Part shown: one piece after another, positions 43,493 to 53,120 of the stretch | Layout: every line of letters begins with the position of its first letter | Numbering within the stretch: the first letter of the stretch is position 1 | Assembly: GCF_002556545.1 (NCBI RefSeq) | Contig: NZ_CP022685.1 | Span: forward strand, 2,542,001 to 2,606,000 | DNA length: 64,000 nucleotides | DNA from: Streptomyces formicae | GTDB lineage: Bacteria > Actinomycetota > Actinomycetes > Streptomycetales > Streptomycetaceae | Reading direction: 5' to 3' | The notes under the pieces: model-generated | What the model was told of the DNA's origin: nothing | Databases searched by the model: none | What the model saw: the letters and a program-made list of their open reading frames with translations, nothing else | Position numbers and translations under genes: made by a program

Positions 43493-44881
43493 GTGGCGAA
43501 CGACGCCAGCACCGTTTTCGACCTAGTGATCCTCGGCGGCGGTAGCGGCGGTTACGCCGCGGCCCTGCGCGGAGCGCAGCTGGGCCTGGACGTCGCACTG
43601 ATCGAGAAGAACAAGCTCGGCGGCACCTGCCTGCACAACGGCTGCATCCCCACGAAGGCGCTGCTGCACGCCGGCGAGATCGCCGACCAGGCGCGCGAGG
43701 CCGACCAGTTCGGCGTGAAGGCCACCTTCGAGGGCATCGACATCGCGGCCGTCCACAAGTACAAGGACGACGTGATCACCGGCCTGTACAAGGGCCTCCA
43801 GGGTCTCGTCGCCTCCCGCAAGGTGACGTACATCGAGGGCGAGGGCAAGCTCTCGTCCCCGACCTCCGTGGACGTGAACGGCCAGCGTGTCCAGGGCCGC
43901 CACGTCCTCCTCGCGACCGGCTCCGTGCCGAAGTCGCTGCCCGGCCTGGAGATCGACGGCAACCGGATCATCTCCTCGGACCACGCGCTGACCCTGGACC
44001 GCGTCCCGGAGTCCGCGATCATCCTGGGCGGCGGCGTCATCGGCGTCGAGTTCGCCTCGGCGTGGAAGTCCTTCGGGACCGACGTCACGGTCATCGAGGG
44101 CCTCAAGCACCTCGTGCCCGTCGAGGACGAGAACAGCTCCAAGCTTCTTGAGCGCGCCTTCCGCAAGCGCGGCATCAAGTTCAACCTCGGCACGTTCTTC
44201 GAGAAGGCCGAGTACACCGAGAACGGCGTGCGCGTCACCCTCGCCGACGGCAAGACCTTCGAGGCCGAGGTCCTCCTGGTCGCCATCGGCCGCGGCCCGG
44301 TCTCGGCCGGTCTCGGCTACGAGGAGCAGGGCGTCGCCATGGACCGCGGCTACGTCCTGGTCGACGAGTACATGCAGACCAACGTGCCGACGATCTCGGC
44401 CGTCGGTGACCTGGTGCCGACCCTCCAGCTCGCGCACGTCGGCTTCGCCGAGGGCATGCTGGTGGCAGAGCGCCTGGCCGGTCTCAAGACCGTTCCCGTC
44501 GACTACGACGGCGTGCCGAAGGTGACGTACTGCCACCCCGAGGTCGCCTCCGTGGGCATCACCGAGGCCAAGGCCAAGGAGATCTACGGCGCGGACAAGG
44601 TCGTCGCCCTCAAGTACAACCTCGCGGGCAACGGCAAGAGCAAGATCCTCAAGACCGCGGGCGAGATCAAGCTCGTCCAGGTCAAGGACGGTGCCGTCGT
44701 CGGCGTCCACATGGTCGGCGACCGCATGGGCGAGCAGGTCGGCGAAGCCCAGCTGATCTACAACTGGGAAGCGCTGCCGGCCGAGGTGGCCCAGCTCATC
44801 CACGCCCACCCGACGCAGAACGAGGCGCTGGGCGAGGCCCACCTCGCCCTGGCGGGCAAGCCGCTGCACTCCCACGACTGA
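43493..44881 (+). CDS. lpdA: Dihydrolipoamide dehydrogenase (E3)
   Basis: A 462-residue flavoprotein. The N-terminal FAD site is GGGSGGYAAALRGAQLG, the redox disulfide GGTCLHNGCIPTKALL, the NAD site ILGGGVIGVEFASAW, and the C-terminal active-site His-Glu in HAHPTQNEALGE. It reoxidises dihydrolipoyl groups of E2 with NAD. GTG 43493 (VANDASTVFDL) has GGAGGA upstream; the frame open to 43355 is leader. sucB follows after 60 bases. Confidence 0.97.
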   Translation: MANDASTVFDLVILGGGSGGYAAALRGAQLGLDVALIEKNKLGGTCLHNGCIPTKALLHAGEIADQAREADQFGVKATFEGIDIAAVHKYKDDVITGLYKGLQGLVASRKVTYIEGEGKLSSPTSVDVNGQRVQGRHVLLATGSVPKSLPGLEIDGNRIISSDHALTLDRVPESAIILGGGVIGVEFASAWKSFGTDVTVIEGLKHLVPVEDENSSKLLERAFRKRGIKFNLGTFFEKAEYTENGVRVTLADGKTFEAEVLLVAIGRGPVSAGLGYEEQGVAMDRGYVLVDEYMQTNVPTISAVGDLVPTLQLAHVGFAEGMLVAERLAGLKTVPVDYDGVPKVTYCHPEVASVGITEAKAKEIYGADKVVALKYNLAGNGKSKILKTAGEIKLVQVKDGAVVGVHMVGDRMGEQVGEAQLIYNWEALPAEVAQLIHAHPTQNEALGEAHLALAGKPLHSHD

Positions 44882-44941
44882 CCCCCAGTCATCGGGCGCG
44901 ACGACCAGACTTCCGCAATTTCGTAAGGAGCAACCGAAACC

Positions 44942-46714
44942 ATGGCGGTTTCCGTATCCCTTCCGGCGCTCGGCGAGAGCGTCACCGAGGGCACTGTCAC
45001 CCGTTGGCTGAAGGCCGAAGGCGAGCGCGTCGAGGCCGACGAGCCGCTGCTCGAGGTGTCGACCGACAAGGTCGACACCGAGATCCCCTCGCCGGCCGCC
45101 GGCATCCTGGCCTCCATCAAGGTCGCCGAGGACGAGACCGTCGAGGTCGGCGCCGAGCTGGCCGTCATCGACGACGGCTCCGGCGCCCCCGCCGCCGAGG
45201 CTCCGGCCCCGGCCGCCGAGCCCGCCCCCGAGGCCCCCGCCGCCGAGGCCCCCGCCGCTCCGGCTCCGGCCGCCGAGGCGCCCGCCGCTGCCGCTCCGGC
45301 CGCCGGTGGTTCCGCCGAGGGCACCGACATCACGCTGCCCGCGCTCGGTGAGTCGGTCACCGAGGGCACCGTCACCCGTTGGCTGAAGGAGGTCGGCGAG
45401 GAGGTCGCGGCCGACGAGCCCCTCCTGGAGGTCTCGACGGACAAGGTCGACACCGAGATCCCCTCGCCGGTCGCGGGCGTGCTGCTCGAGATCGTCGTCG
45501 GTGAGGACGAGACCGCCGAGGTCGGCGCCAAGCTCGCCGTCATCGGTGCGCCGGGTGCCGCGCCCGCCGCTGCCGCTCCGGCCGCCGCCGCTCCGGCCGC
45601 GCCCGCCGAGGCTCCGGCTCCGGCCGCCCCCGCCGCTCCGGCCCCCGCTGCTCCGGCTCCGGCTCCCGCCGCCCCGGCCGCGCCCGCCGCTGCCGCCCCG
45701 GCCGCTCCGGCCAAGCCCGCGGCTCAGGCTCCGGCCCCGGCCCAGCCCGCCGCTCCCGCCGCCCCGGCCCCGGTCACCCCGGCCGACGACGGTGCCTACG
45801 TGACCCCGCTGGTCCGTAAGCTCGCGTCCGAGAACGGTGTGAACCTCTCCGAGGTCAAGGGCACCGGCGTCGGTGGCCGCATCCGCAAGCAGGACGTGCT
45901 CGCCGCCGCCGAGGCCAAGAAGTCGGCTCCGGCTCCGGCCGCCGCCGCTGCTCCGGCCGCGTCGAAGGCCCCGGCCCTGGAGGTCTCCCCCCTCCGCGGC
46001 CAGACGGTCAAGATGACCCGCATGCGCAAGGTCATCGGCGACAACATGATGAAGGCGCTGCACTCGCAGGCCCAGCTGACCTCGGTCGTCGAGGTCGACA
46101 TCACCAAGCTGATGAAGCTGCGCGCCAAGGCGAAGGACTCCTTCGCGGCTCGTGAGGGCGTCAAGCTCTCCCCGATGCCGTTCTTCGTCAAGGCCGCCGC
46201 CCAGGCGCTGAAGGCCCACCCGGTCGTCAACGCCCGGATCAACGACGACGAAGGCACCATCACGTACTTCGACTCGGAGAACATCGGCATCGCCGTGGAC
46301 GCCGAGAAGGGTCTGATGACGCCGGTCATCAAGGGTGCGGGCGACCTGAACATCGCCGGCATCTCCAAGAAGACCGCCGAGCTGGCGGGCAAGGCGCGCG
46401 GTGGCGGCCTCACGCCGGACGACATGTCCGGCGCGACCTTCACCATCTCCAACACCGGTTCGCGCGGCGCCCTGTTCGACACGGTCATCGTGCCGCCGAA
46501 CCAGGCCGCGATCCTGGGCATCGGTGCCACGGTCAAGCGTCCGGTCGTCATCAACCACCCGGACCTCGGCGAGACCATCGCCGTCCGTGACATGACGTAC
46601 CTGTCGCTCTCCTACGACCACCGTCTGGTGGACGGCGCGGACGCCGCCCGCTACCTGACCGCGGTCAAGGCGATCCTCGAGGCCGGCGAGTTCGAGGTCG
46701 AGCTCGGCCTGTAG
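44942..46714 (+). CDS. sucB: 2-oxoacid dehydrogenase E2 with two lipoyl domains
   Basis: A 590-residue dihydrolipoamide acyltransferase. It has two lipoyl domains (about 1-78 and 125-200), both with the lipoylated Lys in [14 protein letters not shown], joined by Ala/Pro-rich linkers, a peripheral-subunit-binding domain (about 280-315, [18 protein letters not shown]) and a catalytic core ending in [16 protein letters not shown]. The family is named for 2-oxoglutarate dehydrogenase in Streptomyces. In other actinobacteria the same type of protein serves as the pyruvate E2, and with aceE just downstream it may do both. Confidence 0.93.
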   Translation: MAVSVSLPALGESVTEGTVTRWLKAEGERVEADEPLLEVSTDKVDTEIPSPAAGILASIKVAEDETVEVGAELAVIDDGSGAPAAEAPAPAAEPAPEAPAAEAPAAPAPAAEAPAAAAPAAGGSAEGTDITLPALGESVTEGTVTRWLKEVGEEVAADEPLLEVSTDKVDTEIPSPVAGVLLEIVVGEDETAEVGAKLAVIGAPGAAPAAAAPAAAAPAAPAEAPAPAAPAAPAPAAPAPAPAAPAAPAAAAPAAPAKPAAQAPAPAQPAAPAAPAPVTPADDGAYVTPLVRKLASENGVNLSEVKGTGVGGRIRKQDVLAAAEAKKSAPAPAAAAAPAASKAPALEVSPLRGQTVKMTRMRKVIGDNMMKALHSQAQLTSVVEVDITKLMKLRAKAKDSFAAREGVKLSPMPFFVKAAAQALKAHPVVNARINDDEGTITYFDSENIGIAVDAEKGLMTPVIKGAGDLNIAGISKKTAELAGKARGGGLTPDDMSGATFTISNTGSRGALFDTVIVPPNQAAILGIGATVKRPVVINHPDLGETIAVRDMTYLSLSYDHRLVDGADAARYLTAVKAILEAGEFEVELGL

Positions 46715-46755
46715 GTCACCAGGGAGACGCTGTAACACTCGTCTCATCAGCGCGT

Positions 46756-46789
46756 ACGCCCCCGTCCAGAGGTTTCCGGACGGGGGCGT
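46756..46789 (+). terminator. Terminator after sucB
   Basis: Twelve-base perfect arms 46756-46767 and 46778-46789 with a ten-base loop separate sucB from the GntR gene. Confidence 0.75.
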
Positions 46790-46850
46790 CGCCGTATTGT
46801 CTAGGGGTCAAACGCCCTTGGGGTCCAGAGCCCCTGCCGGAGGAGCCCAC

Positions 46851-47474
46851 ATGACCGCGCCCGTCGTTCACTCGCTGCGCGAACAGATCCGCGAGCACAT
46901 CGTGGAGGGGATCGTCAGCGGGCGCTGGAAGCCGGGCGAGCGCATCGTGGAGCGCCGGATCGCGGTGGAGCTGGAGGTTTCCCAGACCCCGGTCCGCGAG
47001 GCGCTGCGCGAGCTGGAGACGCTGCGGCTCATCGAATCGGCCCCCAACAAGGGCGTACGCGTACGCAACCTGACCGCCGCCGATCTGGAGGAGAGCTACC
47101 CGGTGCGGGCGGGGCTCGAAGCCATCGCGGCGGAGCTGGCGGCGGAGCGGCTCGCCGAGGACTGCTCGGCCCTGGAGCCCCACGTCGCGGCCCTCTACGA
47201 GGCGGACAGGGCCGCGGACGGCACCGGGCAGGTGCGGCACACCGTCGGCTTCCACCGCGAGCTGGTGCGGGCCGCGGACAACTCGGTGCTCCTGCACACC
47301 TGGGAGGGCCTGGGCATCGAGGTGTTCACCGCGCTCTCCATCCGCTGGCTCGGCACGGTCCAGCAGTCGTACGCGGAGGAGCACGAGGCCCTCGTCTCGG
47401 CGTTCCGGCGCCGCGATCCCGCCATCGCGGAGCTGGTGAAGTCCCACGTCCTGGGCTGCGCGCCGCGGGCCTGA
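46851..47474 (+). CDS. GntR-family transcriptional regulator (FCD type)
   Basis: A 207-residue regulator. The N-terminal winged helix (about 5-72) has LREQIREHIVEGIVSGRWKPGERI and SQTPVREALRELETLRLI, typical of FadR/GntR. The C-terminal helical FCD domain has the metal-binding His pattern in VGFHRELVRAADN and KSHVLG. ATG 46851 has GGAGGA upstream; an upstream start at 46797 is less likely. It sits between sucB and aceE on the same strand, so a role in regulating pyruvate metabolism, in the manner of PdhR, is a reasonable inference. Confidence 0.92.
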   Translation: MTAPVVHSLREQIREHIVEGIVSGRWKPGERIVERRIAVELEVSQTPVREALRELETLRLIESAPNKGVRVRNLTAADLEESYPVRAGLEAIAAELAAERLAEDCSALEPHVAALYEADRAADGTGQVRHTVGFHRELVRAADNSVLLHTWEGLGIEVFTALSIRWLGTVQQSYAEEHEALVSAFRRRDPAIAELVKSHVLGCAPRA

Positions 47475-47638
47475 GCCGCTCCGCGGGGCCTTTGCGGGAG
47501 CCCCCGCTCATCCGAGGCCCGCGACCGGCAAACGTGCTCTCACCTGCATAGATCCTTCAATTCGAAGGCACCGCGTGCCCGATTTGCTGGCACCGGATGC
47601 CGACTTTCTCGATATGGAGGAGTTTTCCCTTCAACCCT

Positions 47639-47668
47639 TTGATCGATCATCGATCACGGAGTTAGAGT
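47639..47668 (+). promoter_or_regulatory. Putative aceE promoter with palindromic operator
   Basis: A perfect palindrome of eight-base arms (tgatcgat / atcgatca) around one base lies at 47640-47656. It overlaps a TTGATC -35-like box (47639-47644), with TAGAGT (47663-47668) as -10 at a spacing of 18. It lies in the 299-base gap between the GntR gene and aceE and is a good candidate operator for that regulator. Confidence 0.55.
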
Positions 47669-47773
47669 CTCCGACGGGCTCTCACCAGAGCCTCACGCCC
47701 TGTCCTGCCAAGAACCGGGCACCCCCACCCCTTACCGAACAGGGGACCCCCTCCGACTCAGGAAGGCGGCGCA

Positions 47774-50470
47774 ATGACCGACCCCTCCGCAATCCAGCCG
47801 AGCGAGCTCGACCAGCTCCCGGACCGCGACCCCGAGGAGACCGCCGAATGGCAGGCCTCCCTGGACGCCGTCACCCAGGCGGCCGGGCCGCACCGTGCCG
47901 CGTACTTGATGCGCCGCACGCTGGAGCGCGCCGAGGGCGCGGGCCTGGCGCTGCCCAAGCTGCTCGAGACGGACTACGTCAACACCATCCCCACCTCCGC
48001 CGAGCCGTCCATCGACGGTGACGAGGAGATGGAGCGGAAGATCACCGCGTGGAACCGCTGGAACGCGGCCGCGATGGTGACCCGTGGCTCCAAGCACGGC
48101 GTCGGCGGCCACATCGCGACCTTCGCGTCCGCGGCCTGGCTGTACGAGACCGGCTTCAACCACTTCTTCAAGGGCAAGGAGGGGGACGGCAGCGGCGACC
48201 AGCTGTACATCCAGGGCCACGCCTCCCCCGGCATCTACGCCCGCGCCTTCCTCGACGGCCGCCTGAACGAGGCGCAGCTCGACAACTTCCGGCAGGAGGC
48301 GGGCGGCAACGGCCTGCCCTCCTACCCGCACCCGCGCCGTCTGCCCTGGCTGTGGGAGTTCCCGACCGTCTCCATGGGGCTCGGCCCGCTCTCCGCCATC
48401 TACCAGGCGCGCTTCAACCGGTACCTCACCAACCGCGGCATCAAGGACGTCTCCGCCTCGCACGTGTGGGCGTTCCTCGGCGACGGCGAGATGGACGAGC
48501 CCGAGTCGACCGCGGCCCTCGCACTGGCCGCGCGTGAGGGTCTGGACAACCTCACGTACGTCATCAACTGCAACCTGCAGCGCCTCGACGGCCCGGTCCG
48601 CGCCAACTTCCGCGTGGTGCAGGAGCTTGAGGCCCAGTTCCGCGGCGCCGGGTGGAACGTCATCAAGATCATGTGGGGCAACGCCTGGGACGAGCTCTTC
48701 CAGCTCGACACCACCGGCGCCCTGGTCCGCCGCCTGCGCGAGGTGCCGGACGCGCAGTTCCAGACGTACGCGACGCGCGACGCCGCGTACATCCGCGAGC
48801 ACTTCTTCGGCGCCGAGCCCGCGCTCGCCGAGATGGCGAAGCTGCTCAGCGACGACAAGATCAGCGAGTGCTTCCACCTCTCGCGCGGCGGCCACGAGGC
48901 CCGCAAGGTCTACGCGGCCTACCGTGCGGCGCTCACCCACAAGGGCGCGCCGACCGTGATCCTCGCGCAGACGGTCAAGGGCTTCACCCTCGGCAAGGGC
49001 TTCGAGTCCAAGAACGCCAACCACCAGATGAAGAAGCTCTCGGTGGACGAGTTCAAAGACATGCGCGACCTGCTCGGTCTGCCGATCCCGGACAGCGACT
49101 TCGTCGACGGCCAGGTGCCCTACGGCCACCCCGGCGCCGACTCCCCCGAGGTCCGCTACCTCCAGGAGCGCCGCGCGGCCCTCGGCGGCCCTGCCCCGGC
49201 CCGCCGCACGCAGCCGCTCGCGCCGCTGCCCGCCCCCGCCGAGAAGGCGTTCGCCTCCTTCGACAAGGGTTCGGGTACGCAGTCGGTGGCCACGACCATG
49301 GCGTTCGTACGCCTGGTCAAGGACCTCGTGCGCGACAAGGAGTCCGGCAAGCGCTGGGTGCCGATCGTCCCCGACGAGGCGCGCACCTTCGGCATGGAGT
49401 CGCTCTTCCCCTCGCTCGGCATCTACTCGCCCAAGGGCCAGACGTACGAGCCGGTCGACCGCGACCAGCTGATGTACTACAAGGAGGCCAAGGACGGCCA
49501 GATCCTCAACGAGGGGATCACCGAGGCCGGTTCGATGGCGGACTTCATCGCCGCTTCCACGTCGTACGCGACGCACGGCGAAGCGATGATCCCCTTCTAC
49601 ATCTTCTACTCGATGTTCGGCTGGCAGCGCACCGCCGACCAGATGTGGCAGCTCGGCGACCAGCTGGGCCGCGGCTTCCTGGTGGGCGCGACGGCCGGTC
49701 GCACGACGCTGACGGGTGAGGGTCTGCAGCACGCGGACGGCCACTCGCCGGTGATCGCGGCGACCAACCCCGCGGCGCTCTCGTACGACCCGGCGTTCGC
49801 CTACGAGGTCGCGGCCATCGTCAAGGAGGGCCTGCGCCGCATGTACGGCGAGGCGGCCGAGGGCGAGGACCAGAACGTCTTCTACTACCTCACCGTCTAC
49901 AACGAGCCGATGCCGCAGCCCGCGAAGCCCTCGGGCGTCGACGAGGGCATCGTCAAGGGCCTGTACCGCTTCAACACGGCCGAGACCGCCGGGCTTTCGC
50001 CCGCCGCCAACGCCGCGCGCATCCAGCTGCTCGGCTCCGGCACCGCGATCCACTGGACGCTCAAGGCGCAGCGGCTGCTCGCCGAGGAGTGGGGCGTGGC
50101 CGCCGACGTGTGGTCCGCGACGTCCTGGACCGAGCTGCGGCGCGACGCCCTTGAGGCGGACGAGGCGCTGCTGCGCGGCGAGGAGCGCATCCCGTTCGTC
50201 CGCAAGGCACTTGAAGGCGCGCAGGGCCCGGTGCTCGCCGTCTCCGACTACATGCGCCAGGTCCCCGACCAGATCGCGCAGTGGGTCGAGCAGGACTACT
50301 CCTCGCTCGGCGCGGACGGCTTCGGCCTCTCCGACACGCGGGACGCGGCGCGCCGTCACTTCGGTGTGGACGCCGAGTCGATCGTCGTCGCGGCGCTCGC
50401 GCAGCTCGCCCGCCGCGGTGAGGTGCCCGCTTCCGCGGTGAAGGAGGCCCGGGCCAAGTACGGCCTGTAA
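47774..50470 (+). CDS. aceE: Pyruvate dehydrogenase E1 component, homodimeric type
   Basis: An 898-residue thiamine-diphosphate enzyme of the AceE family. The TPP/Mg site is seen in [16 protein letters not shown] ... [14 protein letters not shown] (about 235-275), with [21 protein letters not shown] and [20 protein letters not shown] in the N-terminal domain and [22 protein letters not shown] in the C-terminal half. It decarboxylates pyruvate and acylates lipoyl-E2. ATG 47774 has AGGAAGG upstream. A strong hairpin ends the gene. No dedicated aceF is next to it, so the E2 is probably the protein at 44942. Confidence 0.97.
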   Translation: MTDPSAIQPSELDQLPDRDPEETAEWQASLDAVTQAAGPHRAAYLMRRTLERAEGAGLALPKLLETDYVNTIPTSAEPSIDGDEEMERKITAWNRWNAAAMVTRGSKHGVGGHIATFASAAWLYETGFNHFFKGKEGDGSGDQLYIQGHASPGIYARAFLDGRLNEAQLDNFRQEAGGNGLPSYPHPRRLPWLWEFPTVSMGLGPLSAIYQARFNRYLTNRGIKDVSASHVWAFLGDGEMDEPESTAALALAAREGLDNLTYVINCNLQRLDGPVRANFRVVQELEAQFRGAGWNVIKIMWGNAWDELFQLDTTGALVRRLREVPDAQFQTYATRDAAYIREHFFGAEPALAEMAKLLSDDKISECFHLSRGGHEARKVYAAYRAALTHKGAPTVILAQTVKGFTLGKGFESKNANHQMKKLSVDEFKDMRDLLGLPIPDSDFVDGQVPYGHPGADSPEVRYLQERRAALGGPAPARRTQPLAPLPAPAEKAFASFDKGSGTQSVATTMAFVRLVKDLVRDKESGKRWVPIVPDEARTFGMESLFPSLGIYSPKGQTYEPVDRDQLMYYKEAKDGQILNEGITEAGSMADFIAASTSYATHGEAMIPFYIFYSMFGWQRTADQMWQLGDQLGRGFLVGATAGRTTLTGEGLQHADGHSPVIAATNPAALSYDPAFAYEVAAIVKEGLRRMYGEAAEGEDQNVFYYLTVYNEPMPQPAKPSGVDEGIVKGLYRFNTAETAGLSPAANAARIQLLGSGTAIHWTLKAQRLLAEEWGVAADVWSATSWTELRRDALEADEALLRGEERIPFVRKALEGAQGPVLAVSDYMRQVPDQIAQWVEQDYSSLGADGFGLSDTRDAARRHFGVDAESIVVAALAQLARRGEVPASAVKEARAKYGL

Positions 50471-50490
50471 GCCTTCGGCTGGACATCTGT

Positions 50491-50520
50491 GAGGGCCCCC
50501 GCCCGATGGCGGGGGCCCTC
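50491..50520 (+). terminator. Terminator after aceE
   Basis: Thirteen-base perfect arms 50491-50503 and 50508-50520 with loop CGAT lie 20 bases after the aceE stop. Confidence 0.85.
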
Positions 50521-50552
50521 ACGCGTGTGCCCGTACCGGCATCATGGGTGCC

Positions 50553-51524
50553 ATGCGCGCTGCCCGCCTCATCAAGATGGTGCTCCTGCTCCAGGCACGG
50601 CCCTCCATGACCGCCGCCGAGCTCGCCGCCGAGCTGGAGGTGTCCGAGCGGACCATCACGCGCGACGCCCAGGCGCTGTCGGAGGCGGGGGTCCCGGTCT
50701 ACGCCGACCGGGGGCGGACCGGCGGGTACCGGCTGATCGGGGGCTACCGCACCCGTCTCACCGGGCTCGGCCGCAGCGAGGCCGAGGCGCTCTTCCTGTC
50801 CGGGGTGCCGGGCGCGCTGCGCGAGATGGGTCTGGACGACGCGGCGTCGGCGGCCCGTCTGAAGGTGTCCGCGGCGCTGATGCCGTCCCTGCGCGACGCC
50901 TCGCAGAACGCCGCGCAGCGCTTCCATCTGGACGCCCCCGGCTGGTTCCAGGAGACGCCCGCGCCCGAGCTGCTGCCCGCCGTCGCCGACGCGGTGTGGG
51001 ACGACCGGCTGATCGACGTCCGCTACCGGCGCCAGGACGCCGAGGTGGAACGGGAGTTGGAGCCGTACGGCCTCGTGCTCAAGGCGGGCGTCTGGTACTT
51101 GTGCGCGCGGGTGACCGACTCCGGGACCTACCGGGTGTACCGCATCGACCGCTTCACCGCGGTCGCCGCGGGCGAGCAACGCTTCGTACGCGACGAGGAG
51201 TTCGACCTGCCGGGCTTCTGGGACGAGCGGGCGGCGCAGTTCGCGCGGGCGATCCTGCGGGCCGAGGTGGTGGTGCGGCTGACCGAGGCGGGCGTGCGGA
51301 GGCTGCCGCACGCCACCGATGCCGTCGCCACGCGCGAGGCGCTGGAGGCGGCGGGCGAGCCCGACGCGACGGGCAGGGTGACGATCACCCTGCCCGTCGA
51401 GAACGAGGACGTGGCGTACACGCAGCTGATGGCGCTCGGCCCGGAGGCGGAGGTGCTCGAACCCGCCGCCCTGCGCGAGCGGTTCGCGGACGCGGCGGCG
51501 CGGGCGGCCGCGCTCTACCGGTAG
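50553..51524 (+). CDS. HTH-WYL transcriptional regulator
   Basis: A 323-residue regulator. The N-terminal DeoR-like helix-turn-helix (about 1-60) reads LIKMVLLLQARPSMTAAELAAELEVSERTITRDAQAL; the WYL domain (about 140-310) includes VRYRRQ and LVLKAGVWYLCARV, with the Trp-Tyr-Leu that names it. The C-terminus resembles the WCX extension. WYL domains often bind small ligands or nucleotides. ATG 50553 or 50544 may be the start; neither has a good ribosome site. The last ten bases overlap the convergent SDR gene, its likely target. Confidence 0.9.
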   Translation: MRAARLIKMVLLLQARPSMTAAELAAELEVSERTITRDAQALSEAGVPVYADRGRTGGYRLIGGYRTRLTGLGRSEAEALFLSGVPGALREMGLDDAASAARLKVSAALMPSLRDASQNAAQRFHLDAPGWFQETPAPELLPAVADAVWDDRLIDVRYRRQDAEVERELEPYGLVLKAGVWYLCARVTDSGTYRVYRIDRFTAVAAGEQRFVRDEEFDLPGFWDERAAQFARAILRAEVVVRLTEAGVRRLPHATDAVATREALEAAGEPDATGRVTITLPVENEDVAYTQLMALGPEAEVLEPAALRERFADAAARAAALYR

Positions 51525-52441
51525 CCGGTGACGTCCGCCTCCTTGCCCGCCTGCTCGACCTCCGCGATGTAGCGCCAGGCGTCCGGCGCGGAGCCGTCCA
51601 CGTCCGTGAAGCCGTACTCCTTGGCGAGTGAGCCGCTGGAGAGCGAGGCGCCGTTCCAGCGCTTGACGTCCGGGTCGGCGGCGAGCGCGACGAGGGCGCG
51701 GCCCACGAACGTCGGCGTCTCGGAGATCGCGAAGTGCGGGTTCTGCTCGCAGCCGTCCTGCCAGTTCTCCTCGGTCACCTTGAAGGCGGTGTCGAGCATG
51801 AACTCCGAGCGCAGCCAGCCCGGGGTCAGACACAGCGCCGTGCAGCCGTACTCCTCGACCTCCTTGGCGAGGTCGTGCGCCATCCGCAGCGGGGCCGCCT
51901 TGGCGAGGTCGTAGTAGAAGGGCTTGCGGTAGTTGGCGCGGTTGTACTCCTCGGTGCCGTCGGTGACCTCGACGACCAGGCCGCCGGGGTTCTTGATGAG
52001 CAGCGGCAGCGCGTAGCGGCTGGTGATGATGTGGGTCTCCATGCCGAGGCGCAGGATGCGAAGACCCTTGTCGAGGTCGTGCTCCCACATCTTCTTGTCC
52101 CACTCGACGTGGACGTCGCCGCCCCAGATGTCGTTGACGAGGATGTCGAGGCGGCCCTGTTCCCTCTCGACGCGCTCGACGAGGGCCTCGACCTGCTCGG
52201 GCTCCAGGTGGTCGGTGGGCACGGCGACGCCCTTGCCGCCCGCCGCGTCCACCAGCTCCGCGGTCTCCTCGATGGTCTCGGTGTTCCTGCCGATCTCGCT
52301 GGTGTGCTCGCGGGTGGTCCGTCCCGTCACGTAGACGGTGGCTCCCGCGCGGCCCAGTTCCACGGCCATCGCGCGGCCCGCGCCGCGGGTGGCGCCCGCG
52401 ACGAGGGCGATCTTCCCGGTCAGTCTCTGCGTGGTGTCCAT
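51515..52441 (-). CDS. Short-chain dehydrogenase/reductase
   Basis: A 308-residue SDR. The NAD(P) site is GATRGAGRAMAVELG, with the catalytic Tyr and Lys in FYYDLAKAAPLRMAH. The Ser that usually precedes Tyr by about 13 residues is not clear (VTDGTEEYNR), which is unusual. TGRTTREHTSE suggests NADP preference. The middle part WGGDVHVEWDKKMWEHD resembles SDRs of unknown substrate found in Streptomyces. ATG 52441 chosen; upstream frame is not conserved. It ends overlapping the WYL regulator gene. Confidence 0.87.
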   Translation of the reverse strand: MDTTQRLTGKIALVAGATRGAGRAMAVELGRAGATVYVTGRTTREHTSEIGRNTETIEETAELVDAAGGKGVAVPTDHLEPEQVEALVERVEREQGRLDILVNDIWGGDVHVEWDKKMWEHDLDKGLRILRLGMETHIITSRYALPLLIKNPGGLVVEVTDGTEEYNRANYRKPFYYDLAKAAPLRMAHDLAKEVEEYGCTALCLTPGWLRSEFMLDTAFKVTEENWQDGCEQNPHFAISETPTFVGRALVALAADPDVKRWNGASLSSGSLAKEYGFTDVDGSAPDAWRYIAEVEQAGKEADVTGYR

Positions 52442-52459
52442 GCTCCTGAGGCTTCCACC

Positions 52460-52486
52460 AAAAGCCGACAACCCCTGTCGGTTTTT
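52460..52486. promoter_or_regulatory. Inverted repeat upstream of the SDR gene
   Basis: ccgaca (52465-52470) and tgtcgg (52476-52481) form an inverted repeat with a five-base spacer, flanked by A and T runs that also pair. It lies 19 bases upstream of the SDR start and may be its operator, for example for the WYL regulator. Confidence 0.4.
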
Positions 52487-52575
52487 CCATGGGCATGTGC
52501 ACGCATAACGAGACAGCCGCATTCCGGCTCACTCCGCGTGCGCCCCCACTCTCCAGGGCCGATGCTTGACCCGTG

Positions 52576-53097
52576 ATGGACGAGACGGAGTTCTGGGAGA
52601 TCGTGGACGGTACTCGCGAGGCCGCCGGCGGCGACCCCGAGGACCACGCCGAGCTGCTCGTCGAGAGACTGGTGCGGTCCGATCCGGACTCCGTCCTCGA
52701 CTTCGCCCGTCACTTCGAGGTGCGCTACAACCGCGCCTACCGCTGGGACCTGTGGGGCGCCGCCTGGGTGCTGCTCGGCGGCACGAGCGACGACGCCTTC
52801 GACTACTTCCGGTGCTGGCTGATCGGCCAGGGCAGGGAGGTCTTCGAGGGGGCGGTGCACGATCCCGACGCGCTCGCCGACCTCCTCGACGACTTCGACG
52901 AGGACCTCGACGGCGACGGCGAGGAGCTCGGTTACGCCGCCGACGAGGCCTACGAGCAGCTCACCGGCGTCGTCGCCCCGGACCTCGGCATCCCGCCCGC
53001 GCCCCCGGAGCCGGAGGGCACGGCCATCGACTTCGAGGACGACGCGGTGATGGCGCAGCGTTATCCGCGGCTGTGGAGCCGGTTCATGGCCGACTGA
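52576..53097 (+). CDS. DUF4240-family protein
   Basis: A 173-residue protein of the DUF4240 family, with MDETEFWEIVDGTREAA at the N-terminus, ARHFEVRYNRAYRWDLWGAAWVLLGG and DAFDYFRCWLIGQGREVFE in the centre. It is strongly acidic (DDFDEDLDGDGEELG). No signal or membrane helix; cytoplasmic. The GTG one codon earlier (52573) is also possible. Members are widespread in actinobacteria and are sometimes linked to polymorphic toxin immunity, but nothing here supports a specific role. Confidence 0.85.
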   Translation: MDETEFWEIVDGTREAAGGDPEDHAELLVERLVRSDPDSVLDFARHFEVRYNRAYRWDLWGAAWVLLGGTSDDAFDYFRCWLIGQGREVFEGAVHDPDALADLLDDFDEDLDGDGEELGYAADEAYEQLTGVVAPDLGIPPAPPEPEGTAIDFEDDAVMAQRYPRLWSRFMAD

Positions 53098-53120
53098 GGG
53101 GACGGGCGGGCCCCCGGGGG

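Noticed and set aside
43523..46747. Minus-strand open frame of 1074 codons over lpdA and sucB
   Set aside because: Low-complexity Gly/Arg-rich reading of the complement; the plus strand has two unmistakable enzymes.
47491..47505. Small GC hairpin after the GntR gene as terminator
   Set aside because: Stem of five bases and no T tract; not convincing.
47732..50359. Minus-strand frame of 875 codons over aceE
   Set aside because: Complement shadow of a clear TPP-enzyme gene.
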